A DNA stretch of 64,000 nt from Tabrizicola_A sp965284335 (lineage in GTDB: Bacteria > Pseudomonadota > Alphaproteobacteria > Rhodobacterales > Rhodobacteraceae): NCBI RefSeq assembly GCF_965284335.1, contig NZ_OZ260076.1. The stretch is one strand, 5' to 3'. Of this stretch, positions 8,812 through 17,330 are shown in pieces; position 1 is the stretch's first letter, and the number at the start of each line of letters is the position of its first letter. A program made the translations under genes and the position numbers. Under the pieces are notes generated by a model. It had not been told where the DNA came from and made no database searches. It saw only the letters and a program-made list of their open reading frames with translations.

Positions 8812-10053
8812 TCAGCGGCCCCGGCCAAGCTGGCGCACGGCGGCGGTGAGCGCGGTCAGATCGGCGCGCAGATCGGCGGTGGTTTCGGCCCGGCCTGCGG
8901 CCATTTCTTCAAGGATTTTAAGAAGTTGCACGTCAATCGAGCGCAGGCGCATCCGGCTTTCGGCATCAGAAAAGCCGCCCATCTCGGGGCCGGTGTCAGA
9001 GGTTACCCGGCTTTCGGCAAGGGCAGCGATCAGCCGCTCTTGGCCTTCGGCCAAACGGGTCAGCACGGCGATTTGGGCGGCCGTTTCACCAGATTGTGCC
9101 GCGCGTGCCGCTTCGGTTTGGCTGGCCAGACGGTCGAGGGCCGCATTCAGCCCGGCAAGCTGATCTTCCAAGGATTGGCGGTTGTTTTCCCCTTGGGCGG
9201 CGATGGTTTGCAACACCTCGACCTGCGCGCCGAGATGATCGATCAGCCCGGCCATGACCCCGCTGTCACCCTCGCCATCGCCATGGGTGAGGCCAACACG
9301 GGTGATCGACGAGAGCCAGTCTTCCAATTCGCGGTAAAAGCGGTTTTGGCCGTGGCCGGCAAAAAGCTCTAACAGCCCCACCACCAAAGAGCCCGCAAGG
9401 CCCAAAAGCGAGGAGGAAAAGGCCGTGCCCATGCCGCCAAGTTGGCTTTCCAAGCCGCCCATCAGTTTGGAAAACACCTCAAGCCCGGTTTCACCTTCTT
9501 CGGGGGCCAGACTGCGGATGGTGTCGACAACGGCGGGCACCGTGGTGGCAAGGCCATAGAATGTGCCCAAAAGGCCAAGGAAGATCAAAAGGTTGATCAG
9601 ATAGCGCGTGATGTCGCGCGCCTCGTCTATGCGGGTGGCGACCGATTCAAGGATAGAGCGGGTGGAGGTGGCCGAGAGGTTTGACCGCGCGCCACGGCTG
9701 CGCAAAAGCTGCGCCAAGGGGGCCAGTAACAAGGGTGCCGCCGCATCGGCCGAGCCGGGTTCGTGGCGGGCAAAAGCCTCAATCCAGCTGACCGATTGCA
9801 CCAAAATAAGCACCTGCCAAAAGCAGGTGACGACTGCCAGCACAAAGACCCCAAGGATAAAGCCATTGAGCCACAGATTGGTGGCCAAGATGCCCAAAAC
9901 CGTGTCGTGGATCAGCCAAGCCCCTGCCCCGACAAGGCCGGTGACCATCAGCATGGTCACGATCTGGCGGATTGGTTGGCTGAATCTTAGCCCGACATCC
10001 GAGGCGGTCTTGCGCATGGGTTGGCCCAATTGGTCTGCTCTGCCCCGAACCAT
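8812..10053 (-). CDS. MotA/TolQ/ExbB-like inner-membrane protein
   Basis: About 413 residues from ATG 10053; ATG 10017 (giving RKTASDVGLRFSQ) and an ATG at 10128 that overlaps the next gene are alternatives, and none has a strong ribosome site. Hydrophobic helices are visible at the N-terminus (two), then ITRYLINLLIFLGLLGTFYGLATTV and MGTAFSSSLLGLAGSLVVGLLEL. The last two match the conserved proton-channel helices of the MotA/TolQ/ExbB superfamily (LGLLGTFxGL and GTAxSSSLxGLAGSLVVG). A C-terminal helical domain of about 130 residues follows. Coupled to the downstream OmpA/MotB-like gene. No tonB, tolA, fli or Zorya C/D genes are adjacent. Confidence 0.82.
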   Translation of the reverse strand: MVRGRADQLGQPMRKTASDVGLRFSQPIRQIVTMLMVTGLVGAGAWLIHDTVLGILATNLWLNGFILGVFVLAVVTCFWQVLILVQSVSWIEAFARHEPGSADAAAPLLLAPLAQLLRSRGARSNLSATSTRSILESVATRIDEARDITRYLINLLIFLGLLGTFYGLATTVPAVVDTIRSLAPEEGETGLEVFSKLMGGLESQLGGMGTAFSSSLLGLAGSLVVGLLELFAGHGQNRFYRELEDWLSSITRVGLTHGDGEGDSGVMAGLIDHLGAQVEVLQTIAAQGENNRQSLEDQLAGLNAALDRLASQTEAARAAQSGETAAQIAVLTRLAEGQERLIAALAESRVTSDTGPEMGGFSDAESRMRLRSIDVQLLKILEEMAAGRAETTADLRADLTALTAAVRQLGRGR

Positions 10054-10097
10054 AGCAGGCAAGCCCAGCTTGCCAAGCAAAACCGCAAGGCCTGAGG

Positions 10098-10631
10098 TCA
10101 GAGTGACCGCACCCGGGCCGAGAGCCATTCCAGATCGGCATCGGCAATGCCGAGATCGGCCAGATGTGCGGCGGTGGCGTGCAGGTAATCGCGGTTGGCC
10201 CCACGCCCGCCCACCGCATAGGCGATGATCTGCGCTTGGGTTTCAAGCGGCAACCCGCCGCAATATTGCCCATGGTCGGGGTCGATCACAAAGACCAGCG
10301 CGCTGACCTGACGGCCATCGGCCAGATCCACCGGCAGCCAGCGTTCAAGATAGGCCGAGGAAATCAACTCGCGGTCGCGCAGCGCTTGCAAGGTGGCCGC
10401 CTCGGCCCCCGGCGTGACGCGAAAGGCCACCCCATCGCAGACCGCTTGCGGATCGGCGTCGAGGGCCAGCACAAGGCCCGGCGCCTCAACCGTGCCGCGA
10501 TGGTGGATGGATCGCATGCAAAACGACCGATGCCAGCCCTTGGCGCGGGCGATATGTTGTTCGGCCACTGGAAACTCGGGGTTCCAGATCAACGAGCCAT
10601 AGCCGAAGACCCACATCTCTTTTGATATCAC
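10098..10631 (-). CDS. ChaC-like gamma-glutamylcyclotransferase
   Basis: 177 residues from a GTG at 10631 with an AAAGGCGGT ribosome site; ATG 10616 would shorten it by five residues, and an open frame continues upstream to 10748 without family similarity. The ChaC signature VFGYGSLIWNPEF is at the N-terminus, and RELISSAYLERWLPV contains the catalytic Glu region. ChaC enzymes release 5-oxoproline from gamma-glutamyl peptides such as glutathione in the cytoplasm. The gene is divergent from the DUF2125 gene and lies upstream of the MotA-like gene, with which it may be cotranscribed. Confidence 0.88.
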   Translation of the reverse strand: MISKEMWVFGYGSLIWNPEFPVAEQHIARAKGWHRSFCMRSIHHRGTVEAPGLVLALDADPQAVCDGVAFRVTPGAEAATLQALRDRELISSAYLERWLPVDLADGRQVSALVFVIDPDHGQYCGGLPLETQAQIIAYAVGGRGANRDYLHATAAHLADLGIADADLEWLSARVRSL

Positions 10632-10725
10632 CCAAGCACCGCCTTTAGCGCTCTTTCGTGCCGTGACTGGCCCTTGGCGCGTTCTATGGTGTAGGAAAGT
10701 GCCGAGAAAATGGGAAGGGGCGACG

Positions 10726-11742
10726 ATGCGCGGTCTGGTATGGGTCACTGCGATTTTGGCGATGCTGTGGGGTGGGTGGTGGTTTGCCGGATCGCGCGGG
10801 GTTGAGGCGGCCGCGCGCGGCTGGTTTGCCGATATGGCGCGTGATGGGCGGCAGGCGGGCTATGAGGCGCTGGAGGTGCGCGGATTTCCCAACCGCTTTG
10901 ATCTGACGGTGACAGGGCCAGCATTGGCCGATCCCGCGCGGGGCATCGGCTGGCGCGCGCCTTTTGCGCAGGTCTTCGCGATGAGTTGGAAGCCGTGGCA
11001 TGTGATTGCCGCCCTGCCCGGCGATCAGGTGTTTACGGTGGCCGGGCAAGAGTTTGCTTTGGATGCCGAGCGGTTGATGGCCAGCCTGTTGCTGGTGCCG
11101 GGGCCGGATTTGGCGGTGTCAGAAGCGGTGGTGGAGGGTGACGCGTTGGGCTTGCGCCCCGTGGCACCGGATGGGGCGTCCTTGGATGGGGCCACGGATC
11201 TGGGCGCCGCGCGGGTGGTCATGTCGCTGCGGGCCGAAGGGGCGCGCGCCGAGGGGGGGCATGACTATCGCTTGGGGCTTGCGGTTGCCGAGATGGCGGT
11301 GGACCCGTCTTTGGCGGCGGCCGCGGGTTTGGCGGGCATCATCGAGGATGTGACGCTGGATGCGATGGTCACGCTGAGCGAGCCGCTTGACCGTCATGCC
11401 GGGCAGACCACCCCAGCCTTGCGCGCATTCGATCTGACCGAGGCGCGGGTGGTCTGGGGCGAGCTGAAGCTCTTTGCACGCGGCGAGATGGCCGCCGATG
11501 AGCTGGGCTTTGCGGCGGGGAACATCTCGGTGCGGGTGGAGAACTGGCGGCTTTTGCCGCCGCTTTTGGTGGCCAGCGGCGCGATTGCGCCGGGGTTTGA
11601 GCCCTCGCTGATGCGCGGGCTGGAGATTTTGGCCGGGCAAGGCGAGGATCCGGCGGTGCTGGTGGTGCCTTTGGTGGCCAAGGATGGGCGGATGGCCTTT
11701 GGCCCCCTGCCCTTGGGTCCGGCACCGCGGATGGGCAACTGA
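10726..11742 (+). CDS. DUF2125 domain protein, membrane-anchored
   Basis: 338 residues from ATG 10726 behind GGGAAGGGG. One N-terminal membrane helix (LVWVTAILAMLWGGWWFAG) and then a long beta-rich region with the DUF2125 hallmark GYEALEVRGFPNRFDLTVTGPAL...ISWRAPF-like segment. The family is widespread in alphaproteobacteria and has no established function to my knowledge; the topology predicts a periplasmic protein on an N-terminal anchor. Its TGA stop lies inside the first palindrome of the paired element that follows. Confidence 0.85.
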   Translation: MRGLVWVTAILAMLWGGWWFAGSRGVEAAARGWFADMARDGRQAGYEALEVRGFPNRFDLTVTGPALADPARGIGWRAPFAQVFAMSWKPWHVIAALPGDQVFTVAGQEFALDAERLMASLLLVPGPDLAVSEAVVEGDALGLRPVAPDGASLDGATDLGAARVVMSLRAEGARAEGGHDYRLGLAVAEMAVDPSLAAAAGLAGIIEDVTLDAMVTLSEPLDRHAGQTTPALRAFDLTEARVVWGELKLFARGEMAADELGFAAGNISVRVENWRLLPPLLVASGAIAPGFEPSLMRGLEILAGQGEDPAVLVVPLVAKDGRMAFGPLPLGPAPRMGN

Positions 11743-11799
11743 TTTTCGACGAAAATCAGGGTTTTGGTGGGGGTCACTGATTTTCGACGAAAATCAGTG
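11739..11799. repeat. Paired palindromic element, copy 2
   Basis: Two perfect palindromes with a one-base centre: 11739-11759 (arm CTGATTTTCG, containing the stop of the DUF2125 gene) and 11775-11799 (arm CACTGATTTTCG). The spacer starts GGTTTT, as in the other copies. The element separates two convergent genes. Confidence 0.85.
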
Positions 11800-11801
11800 G
11801 T

Positions 11802-12671
11802 TCAGCGGCAATAGGCGCCGTTTCTGTGCTGGGCGATGTCGAAATGCAGATGATCTTCGTGATAGCCATCTGAGCCCGGCCCGAGCGTCGTGCCAAAGAT
11901 GCCGCAGGCGGCCTTATGTGCCCGCCGCACCTGTCTGTTGTAATCGCGCAGGATTGACCATTCGCTGCCATCGGCAAAGACAAAGCCCGCCACATCCACC
12001 GCCCGGCCACGGCCGTGTTCGCTGATCTTGGCGCCCTTTTTATTGTTGCGGCTGCGACAGATATAGCTTGCAGCCACGCGGATCTCGACCACCTCGCGCC
12101 GCCCCATGGCCGGGCGCAGCCCGTTTTCGATCCAGGATTTCATGGCGCGGGCGGTGTCGCAGCTGAAGGTGGCGGGCTGGTTCAGGCGGATGCCGCTGAT
12201 CGAGGTGACGCGCACCGGCTTGTCCAGACCACAGCCTTTGACCTTGCCCTTGATCGGGGCCAGTGCCTCGCCCTTGATCTCGGGATCGCCGCAGACCGAA
12301 CCCTTTTTCGAGGCGCGCTCTTTCTTGGGGCGCTTGGTCTGCTGGGGTTCGGGCGCTCGGTCGGGCGCCAGATCGGGCGTGGGGACGGCGGCGGTCAGAA
12401 CGGCCCCGGCCTCAAGGCTTTGCGGGCGCGGCATGGGGCGCAGGCTGCGGGCCAGTCCCGTGGTCGGGGCGATATTGGGGTCTGCGCCGGTGGCGGGGCC
12501 GGGTTGCGCGCTGGGAGACGTGGCGGGCATGGCGGCATCGGAGAAGGGGCTGGGCATCGGGCGCAGCGAGCTGGCCGGGGCATCGGCGTATGCCGGGGCC
12601 GCAAGCGGGGCCAAGACGAGAGTTGCTGCAAACATCAGCGCAGCAAAGCGTGCTGCTCTGCCCCCCCTCAT
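11802..12671 (-). CDS. Secreted extensin-like family protein
   Basis: 289 residues from ATG 12671, four bases after the tyrA stop. A signal peptide (RFAALMFAATLVLAPLAAPAYA) is followed by a low-complexity Pro/Ala-rich linker (to about residue 135) and a C-terminal extensin-like_C domain with CGDPEIKG, the SISG...TFSCDTARAM region, C-terminal GRAVDVAGF, HEDHLHFD and several cysteines. The His/Asp pattern (SEHGRGRAVDVA, DHLHFD) resembles D,D-peptidase-fold zinc sites, so a wall-peptide role is possible but unproven. Last gene of the hisC-tyrA operon. Confidence 0.85.
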   Translation of the reverse strand: MRGGRAARFAALMFAATLVLAPLAAPAYADAPASSLRPMPSPFSDAAMPATSPSAQPGPATGADPNIAPTTGLARSLRPMPRPQSLEAGAVLTAAVPTPDLAPDRAPEPQQTKRPKKERASKKGSVCGDPEIKGEALAPIKGKVKGCGLDKPVRVTSISGIRLNQPATFSCDTARAMKSWIENGLRPAMGRREVVEIRVAASYICRSRNNKKGAKISEHGRGRAVDVAGFVFADGSEWSILRDYNRQVRRAHKAACGIFGTTLGPGSDGYHEDHLHFDIAQHRNGAYCR

Positions 12672-12675
12672 GGGG

Positions 12676-13626
12676 CTATTCACCGGGTTTTGTGGCCGGG
12701 GCCGCGCGGCCGAAATCGGGGGCATCGGTGTCTTGACCGGCCTCGATGATGCTGCGGCGAATAGCACGGGTGCGGGTAAAATACGCATGCAACTGGTCAC
12801 CATCTCCCATGCGGATCGCGCGTTGCAGCACGAACAGCTCTTCGGTAAAGCGCCCCAGAATATCCAGCGTCGCCTCTTTATTCGTCAAGAACACATCGCG
12901 CCACATGGTGGGATCACTGGCGGCAATCCGCGTAAAATCGCGAAAGCCGCTGGCGGAATATTTGATGACTTCGGAGTTTGACACGCGGCGCAAATGGTCG
13001 GCCACGCCAACCATCGTATAGGCGATGAGGTGGGGCGTATGGCTGACCACGGCCAGCACGAGGTCATGGTGGGGCGCGTCCATCTCATCGACGTTAGAGC
13101 CCATCGCCTCCCACAGCTTGCGCAGGCGCGCCGTGGCCTCGGGGGTGGATTGCTCGGTCGGGGTCAGAAGGCACCAGCGGTTTTGAAAGAGCGTGGCAAA
13201 GCCCGAACGGGGCCCGGAATGTTCGGTGCCGGCAAGGGGATGGGCAGGAACAAAGGCGACGCCTTGGGGGATATGGGGGCCGACGGCCTCGATCACGGCC
13301 TGTTTGACCGAGCCCACATCGGTGACGCAGGCGCCCATGGCCAGATGTGGGCCGATTTCGGCGGCAATCTCGGCCATGGCACCGACCGGCACCGCCAGAA
13401 CCACCAGATCCGCGCCTTCAACCGCTTTGGCTGCGCTGTCGCAAACCCGGTCGCAAATGCCAATCTCCAGCGCGATGCGGCGCGTCTCGTCGGTTTTGGC
13501 ATAGCCAACGATCTCATCCGCAAGGCCGAATTGCTTCATCGCATGGGCCATGGAGGAGGCGATCAGCCCAAGCCCGATGAGTGCGACGCGGCCATAAACG
13601 GCTGTGCTTTGCGAAGTTTGGGTCAT
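12676..13626 (-). CDS. tyrA: Prephenate/arogenate dehydrogenase family protein
   Basis: 316 residues. The N-terminal NAD(P)-binding fold begins VALIGLGLIASSMAHAM, and the substrate region HPLAGTEHSGPRSGF matches the prephenate/arogenate-binding motif of TyrA. It carries out the oxidative decarboxylation in tyrosine synthesis; sequence alone does not settle prephenate versus arogenate. Its start overlaps the hisC stop by four bases (ATGA), so the two are translationally coupled. The pairing with an HisC-type aminotransferase fits tyrosine or phenylalanine synthesis through a broad-specificity transaminase. Confidence 0.93.
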   Translation of the reverse strand: MTQTSQSTAVYGRVALIGLGLIASSMAHAMKQFGLADEIVGYAKTDETRRIALEIGICDRVCDSAAKAVEGADLVVLAVPVGAMAEIAAEIGPHLAMGACVTDVGSVKQAVIEAVGPHIPQGVAFVPAHPLAGTEHSGPRSGFATLFQNRWCLLTPTEQSTPEATARLRKLWEAMGSNVDEMDAPHHDLVLAVVSHTPHLIAYTMVGVADHLRRVSNSEVIKYSASGFRDFTRIAASDPTMWRDVFLTNKEATLDILGRFTEELFVLQRAIRMGDGDQLHAYFTRTRAIRRSIIEAGQDTDAPDFGRAAPATKPGE

Positions 13627-14708
13627 TTGACCCCCTTGAATTGGCCGATGGCATGGGCCACGCGGCGGCAGGCGGCCTCATCTCCGATGGTGATGCGCAG
13701 GCAGTTGGGCAGTTTGTAGCTGGCCACGCGACGCACGATAAGCCCTTGGGATTGCAAGAATATGTCGCAAGCCTCGGCCTCGTCGGGGCTGGCGAAGCGG
13801 GCGAGGATGAAATTGGCCATCGAGGTGTCGGAGGGCACGCCCAGTTCGGCCAGCGCCTCGGCCAGCCAATGGCGCATGCGGGCATTGTCGGCGCGGCATT
13901 TGGCGACGTAATCCTGATCGCGCACGGCCGCCTCGGCGGCGTCAAGCTGGGTGTTCGACAGGTTGAAGGGGCCGCGGATGCGGTTCAATACGTCGATGAT
14001 GTGTTTCGGCCCATAGCCCCAGCCGATGCGCAGACCGCCAAGGCCGTAGATCTTGGAGAAGGTGCGGGTCATCACCACGTTGTCGCGCGTCTCGATCAAG
14101 GCGGCCCCTGCATCAAAGCCCTCGACATATTCGGCATAGGCCCCGTCAAGGACCAGAATGGCATGCGGCGGCAGGCCCTTGGCCAGACGTTCGACCTCGG
14201 CTGCGGAAATCATCGTGCCGGTGGGGTTGTTGGGGTTGGCGATGAACACCAGTTTGGTGCGCCGATTGCAGGCGCGCAGGATGGCGTCGACATCGGTGGT
14301 GCGCTCACGCTCGGGCACTTCGACCGGGGTGGCCCCTGCCGCCATGGCCGAGATGCGATACATGAGAAAACCATGTTCGGTATAAACCACCTCATCCTTT
14401 GGCCCGGCATAGGCTTGGCACAGAAAATGGATGATCTCATCCGAGCCGACGCCACAGATGATGCGGGCGGGGTCAAGGCCGTGGGTCTCTGCAATCGCCT
14501 CGCGCAGGGCGGCGTGGTCGGTCGAGGGGTAGCGGTGCAGCTGATGGGCCGAACGCTGAAACGCCTCTTTCGCCCGATCCGAAGGGCCAAAGGGGTTCTC
14601 ATTGGAGGACAGTTTCACGATATTGGCGACCCCCGCCACGCTGGCCTTGCCGCCTTCGTAAAGGGCAATGTCCATGATGCCGGGTTGCGGACGGATATGG
14701 TCGTTCAT
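13623..14708 (-). CDS. hisC: Histidinol-phosphate aminotransferase
   Basis: 361 residues from ATG 14708 with GGGGAAT upstream; a TTG 12 bases earlier is less likely. The PLP-aminotransferase class I/II signature is clear: SSNENPFGPS near the N-terminus, NPNNPTG, DGAYAEY, and the PLP lysine in TFSKIYGLGGLRIGWGYG. It converts imidazole-acetol phosphate to histidinol phosphate and in this family may also transaminate aromatic keto acids, as the coupled tyrA suggests. First gene of a three-gene operon with tyrA and the extensin-like gene. Confidence 0.94.
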   Translation of the reverse strand: MNDHIRPQPGIMDIALYEGGKASVAGVANIVKLSSNENPFGPSDRAKEAFQRSAHQLHRYPSTDHAALREAIAETHGLDPARIICGVGSDEIIHFLCQAYAGPKDEVVYTEHGFLMYRISAMAAGATPVEVPERERTTDVDAILRACNRRTKLVFIANPNNPTGTMISAAEVERLAKGLPPHAILVLDGAYAEYVEGFDAGAALIETRDNVVMTRTFSKIYGLGGLRIGWGYGPKHIIDVLNRIRGPFNLSNTQLDAAEAAVRDQDYVAKCRADNARMRHWLAEALAELGVPSDTSMANFILARFASPDEAEACDIFLQSQGLIVRRVASYKLPNCLRITIGDEAACRRVAHAIGQFKGVK

Positions 14709-14765
14709 CGGATTCCCCAAACTCTGGCCCGGCTTTTACCGCCCCAAAGGGGGCAAGGCCAGTGG

Positions 14766-14795
14766 AAAGGCAAAGGGGCGACACGGCGTCGCCCC
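14766..14795 (-). terminator. Rho-independent terminator of homospermidine synthase
   Basis: Stem GGGGCGAC/GTCGCCCC at 14775-14795 with a five-base loop. Read on the minus strand it is followed by TTTGCCTTT (14766-14774). It ends the homospermidine synthase transcript before hisC. Confidence 0.7.
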
Positions 14796-14797
14796 TG

Positions 14798-14845
14798 CAA
14801 ATTTTCGTCGAAAATTTGGGTTTTCGAGTTTTCGTCGAAAACTCG
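14798..14845. repeat. Paired palindromic element, copy 3
   Basis: Two perfect one-base-centre palindromes: 14798-14818 (arm CAAATTTTCG) and 14825-14845 (arm CGAGTTTTCG), with spacer GGTTTT. The outer bases of each arm differ from the other copies but change together, so pairing is kept. It lies a few bases after the stop of homospermidine synthase and before its terminator. Confidence 0.85.
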
Positions 14846-14850
14846 GGGTC

Positions 14851-16266
14851 TTAGACCACCAGAAAATTGGTGAACTGCCAAGGATCGTCATCATCACGAT
14901 CTTCGGCAAAGCTGTTGATGCGGTTTTGCAGCGGGGTCCAGTCGGTGTAATGACACTCGATACGACCGAGATAGGGGCGCTGGACCTGCAAGCAACGTTC
15001 GTGGTCCATTTCGTCGGATTCCACCCAACCTTCGTTGGGGTTTTCGGCCGCCCAAACCATGGCGGCCAGCACGGCGGAGGTCACCTGCATGCCGGTGGCG
15101 TTTTGGTAAGGGGCGAGCGCGCGGGCCTCGTCAATCGACAGCCGCGAGCCATACCACATCGCGCCCTTGGCGTGGCCATAGAGAAGAACCCCAAGGTCAT
15201 CGCCGCCTGACACAATCTCGTCTGCGGTCAGAATGTGTTTCTTTTCAGGAAGTTGGCCTGCGCCGTTGATTTCATGCAAAGACAGGATCGCGTCGTTGCA
15301 GGGGTGATAGGCGTAATGCGCGGTGGGGCGGTAAATCGCACGGTCACCATCCCAGACGGTGTAGTAATCGGGGATCGAGAGCGATTCATTATGTGTCACC
15401 ACATAGCCAAACTGCGGGCCGACCGTGGGGCACCACGAGCGGACGCGGGTGTCGGCACCGGGGCGGTCGATCCAGATGGCATAGCCCGCACCATGGGTAA
15501 AGGCATGGCCGTGGGGGGGGAGTTTCTTCTCATGCGTGCCCCAGCCGAGTTCGGCGGGCTGATAGCCTTCGGACAACAGCCCATCGACCGACCAAGTGTT
15601 GACAAACACCCCTGCCGGTTTGGGACGGGCCGAGACTTGGGTGTCGCGTTCGGCCACATGCACGCCCTTGACGCCCAAGGTCATGGAAAGCTGCGCCCAT
15701 TCGGCGCGGGTTTTGGGTGCGGCGGTCACGCCGGTATCGGCGGCAAGGCGCAAGAGCGCCTCTTTGTAAAGCCAGCTGACCATGCCCGGGTTGGCCCCGC
15801 AGCAGGACACCGCGGTCGGGCCGCCCACATGGTTGCGGCCCAGCGCGCGCACCTTTTCGCGCAAGGGGTAATTGGTGCGGTCGGCATTCGGGAGCGTTGA
15901 GCCAAAGTAAAAGCCCGGCCAAGGTTCGACGACGGTGTCGATATATTGCACGCCGAGCTCGGCGCAGAGTTCCATGAGAAGGATGCTGTCCACATCCACC
16001 GAGAGGTTAACCACCATGCCCTTGCCCGCCGGGAAAAGCCCGCGCAGGGTGGCTGCATAATTGTCAGGCGTCAGGGCCAGTTGCAGATGGCGGATGCCGT
16101 GGTCTTTCAGGATATGACCGAATTCGTCTGAGGGTTCGATGACGGTAAAGGCCGCGCGGTCAAACCCGATGTGACGTTCGATCAAGGGCAGCGTGCCACG
16201 GCCGATCGAGCCGAAGCCGATCATCACAAGCGGGCCATCAATGTGGGTGTGAACAGTGTAGGTCAT
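14851..16266 (-). CDS. hss: Homospermidine synthase
   Basis: 471 residues, the normal length. The N-terminal NAD-binding region reads VMIGFGSIGRGTLPLIERH and the family segments EPWPGFYFGSTLPNADRTNYPLREK and SCCGANPGMVSWLYKEALL are present. It forms sym-homospermidine from putrescine or spermidine with NAD as cofactor in the cytoplasm, the main long polyamine of many alphaproteobacteria. Single-gene unit: a terminator separates it from hisC and two hairpins separate it from rpsD. Confidence 0.95.
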   Translation of the reverse strand: MTYTVHTHIDGPLVMIGFGSIGRGTLPLIERHIGFDRAAFTVIEPSDEFGHILKDHGIRHLQLALTPDNYAATLRGLFPAGKGMVVNLSVDVDSILLMELCAELGVQYIDTVVEPWPGFYFGSTLPNADRTNYPLREKVRALGRNHVGGPTAVSCCGANPGMVSWLYKEALLRLAADTGVTAAPKTRAEWAQLSMTLGVKGVHVAERDTQVSARPKPAGVFVNTWSVDGLLSEGYQPAELGWGTHEKKLPPHGHAFTHGAGYAIWIDRPGADTRVRSWCPTVGPQFGYVVTHNESLSIPDYYTVWDGDRAIYRPTAHYAYHPCNDAILSLHEINGAGQLPEKKHILTADEIVSGGDDLGVLLYGHAKGAMWYGSRLSIDEARALAPYQNATGMQVTSAVLAAMVWAAENPNEGWVESDEMDHERCLQVQRPYLGRIECHYTDWTPLQNRINSFAEDRDDDDPWQFTNFLVV

Positions 16267-16390
16267 GCGTTTGGCCTTTCAATGTTTGCTGGTCTTTGCA
16301 ACCAGCCAGTCCATCATCCAGCGGCTGGCAAACAGGCCGCCTTTGAACCGGGCTTCGAAATCGGGTCTTGCGACCCGAAACACCGGCTAA

Positions 16391-16421
16391 GGAAAAGGGC
16401 CGCGACCTTGCGGCGCGGCCC
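16391..16421 (-). terminator. Rho-independent terminator of rpsD
   Basis: Stem GGGCCGCG (16397-16404) with CGCGGCCC (16414-16421), followed on the minus strand by TTTTCC. A second smaller hairpin (arms TCGGGTC/GACCCGA, 16361-16378) lies just beyond it. Confidence 0.85.
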
Positions 16422-16455
16422 CCGATTGACAGTGCGTTTGAAACGCAGCGAACCG

Positions 16456-17076
16456 TTAGTTCTTGGCGTAGTATTCGACGATCAGGTTCGGTTCCATCTT
16501 GACCGGATAGGGCACATCGCCCAGGCCCGGGGTGCGGACGAACTTGATGATCTTTTTATTGGTGTCGACTTCGAGATAGTCGGGGATGTCACGCTCGGCC
16601 GAAGCGAGGGCTTCGATCACGATGGCCAATTGCTTGGACTTTTCGCGCACTTCGATCACGTCGCCTTCTTTGACGCGATAGGAGGCGATGTTCACGCGCT
16701 GGCCGTTCACGTTGACGTGGCCGTGGTTCACGAACTGGCGGGCGGCAAAGATGGTCGGGACCAGCTTGGCGCGGTAGACGACGGCGTCAAGGCGGCGCTC
16801 CAACAGGCCGATCAGCATCTCGCCGGTGTCGCCGCGCACACGCTCGGCCTCACCATAGATCTTGCGGAACTGCTTTTCGGTCAGGTCGCCATAGTAGCCC
16901 TTGAGCTTTTGCTTGGCGCGCAGCTGGGTGCCGAAATCCGACAACTTGTTCTTGCGGCGCTGGCCGTGCTGGCCGGGGCCATATTCGCGCTTGTTCACAG
17001 GCGACTTGGCGCGGCCCCAGATGTTTTCGCCCATGCGGCGGTCAATTTTATACTTGGCAGACGTGCGTTTGGTCAC
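16456..17076 (-). CDS. rpsD: 30S ribosomal protein S4
   Basis: 206 residues, full length. The N-terminal region contains KIDRRMGENIWGR and GPGQHGQRR, and the S4 RNA-binding domain is visible as RRLDAVVYRAKLVPTIFAARQFVNHGHVNVNGQRVNI. It binds 16S rRNA early in 30S assembly; in enterics S4 also represses its own operon. Here it stands alone with its own promoter and terminator, not in the alpha operon, as in other alphaproteobacteria. A 130-base leader with small hairpins precedes the start. Confidence 0.98.
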   Translation of the reverse strand: MTKRTSAKYKIDRRMGENIWGRAKSPVNKREYGPGQHGQRRKNKLSDFGTQLRAKQKLKGYYGDLTEKQFRKIYGEAERVRGDTGEMLIGLLERRLDAVVYRAKLVPTIFAARQFVNHGHVNVNGQRVNIASYRVKEGDVIEVREKSKQLAIVIEALASAERDIPDYLEVDTNKKIIKFVRTPGLGDVPYPVKMEPNLIVEYYAKN

Positions 17077-17215
17077 GGCTGATCTCCTTCTTTGGCCCCG
17101 AAAGGCGGATGTGAAGGGCGTTGTCCTTTGGCCTTACGGCCCGACAGGCATCCCCTTGCGGGGGCCACCAACACCAACGATATGCCCCGAAATTGCTTTC
17201 GGGACAGTGGGGCGG

Positions 17216-17243
17216 CTTATACAGGGGGCAAAGGTGGTGTCAA
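17216..17243 (-). promoter_or_regulatory. Sigma-70-type promoter of rpsD
   Basis: On the minus strand a perfect -35 TTGACA (17238-17243) and a -10 TATAAG (17216-17221) are 16 bases apart. Transcription would begin near 17209, leaving about 130 bases of leader before the S4 start. The leader contains GGGCCGTAAGGCC and CCCC-TTGC-GGGG-type hairpins. Confidence 0.8.
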
Positions 17244-17330
17244 CACCCCTCATCGTGGACGTCGTCCCTCTTCGGGTGCGGGTCCGGGGCCTGACGACGA
17301 GACGCCGTCAGGCGCACGAGGAGTGGCGTG

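Noticed and set aside
7339..10128. Zorya-type defence system suggested by a MotA/MotB-like pair
   Set aside because: ZorC/ZorD or ZorE genes are absent; the neighbours are a ChaC-like enzyme and an M23 peptidase.
17290..17312. Terminator after rpsD upstream region, arms CCTGACG/CGTCAGG
   Set aside because: There is a seven-base stem but no T-run on either strand and it lies upstream of rpsD, so function is not supported.
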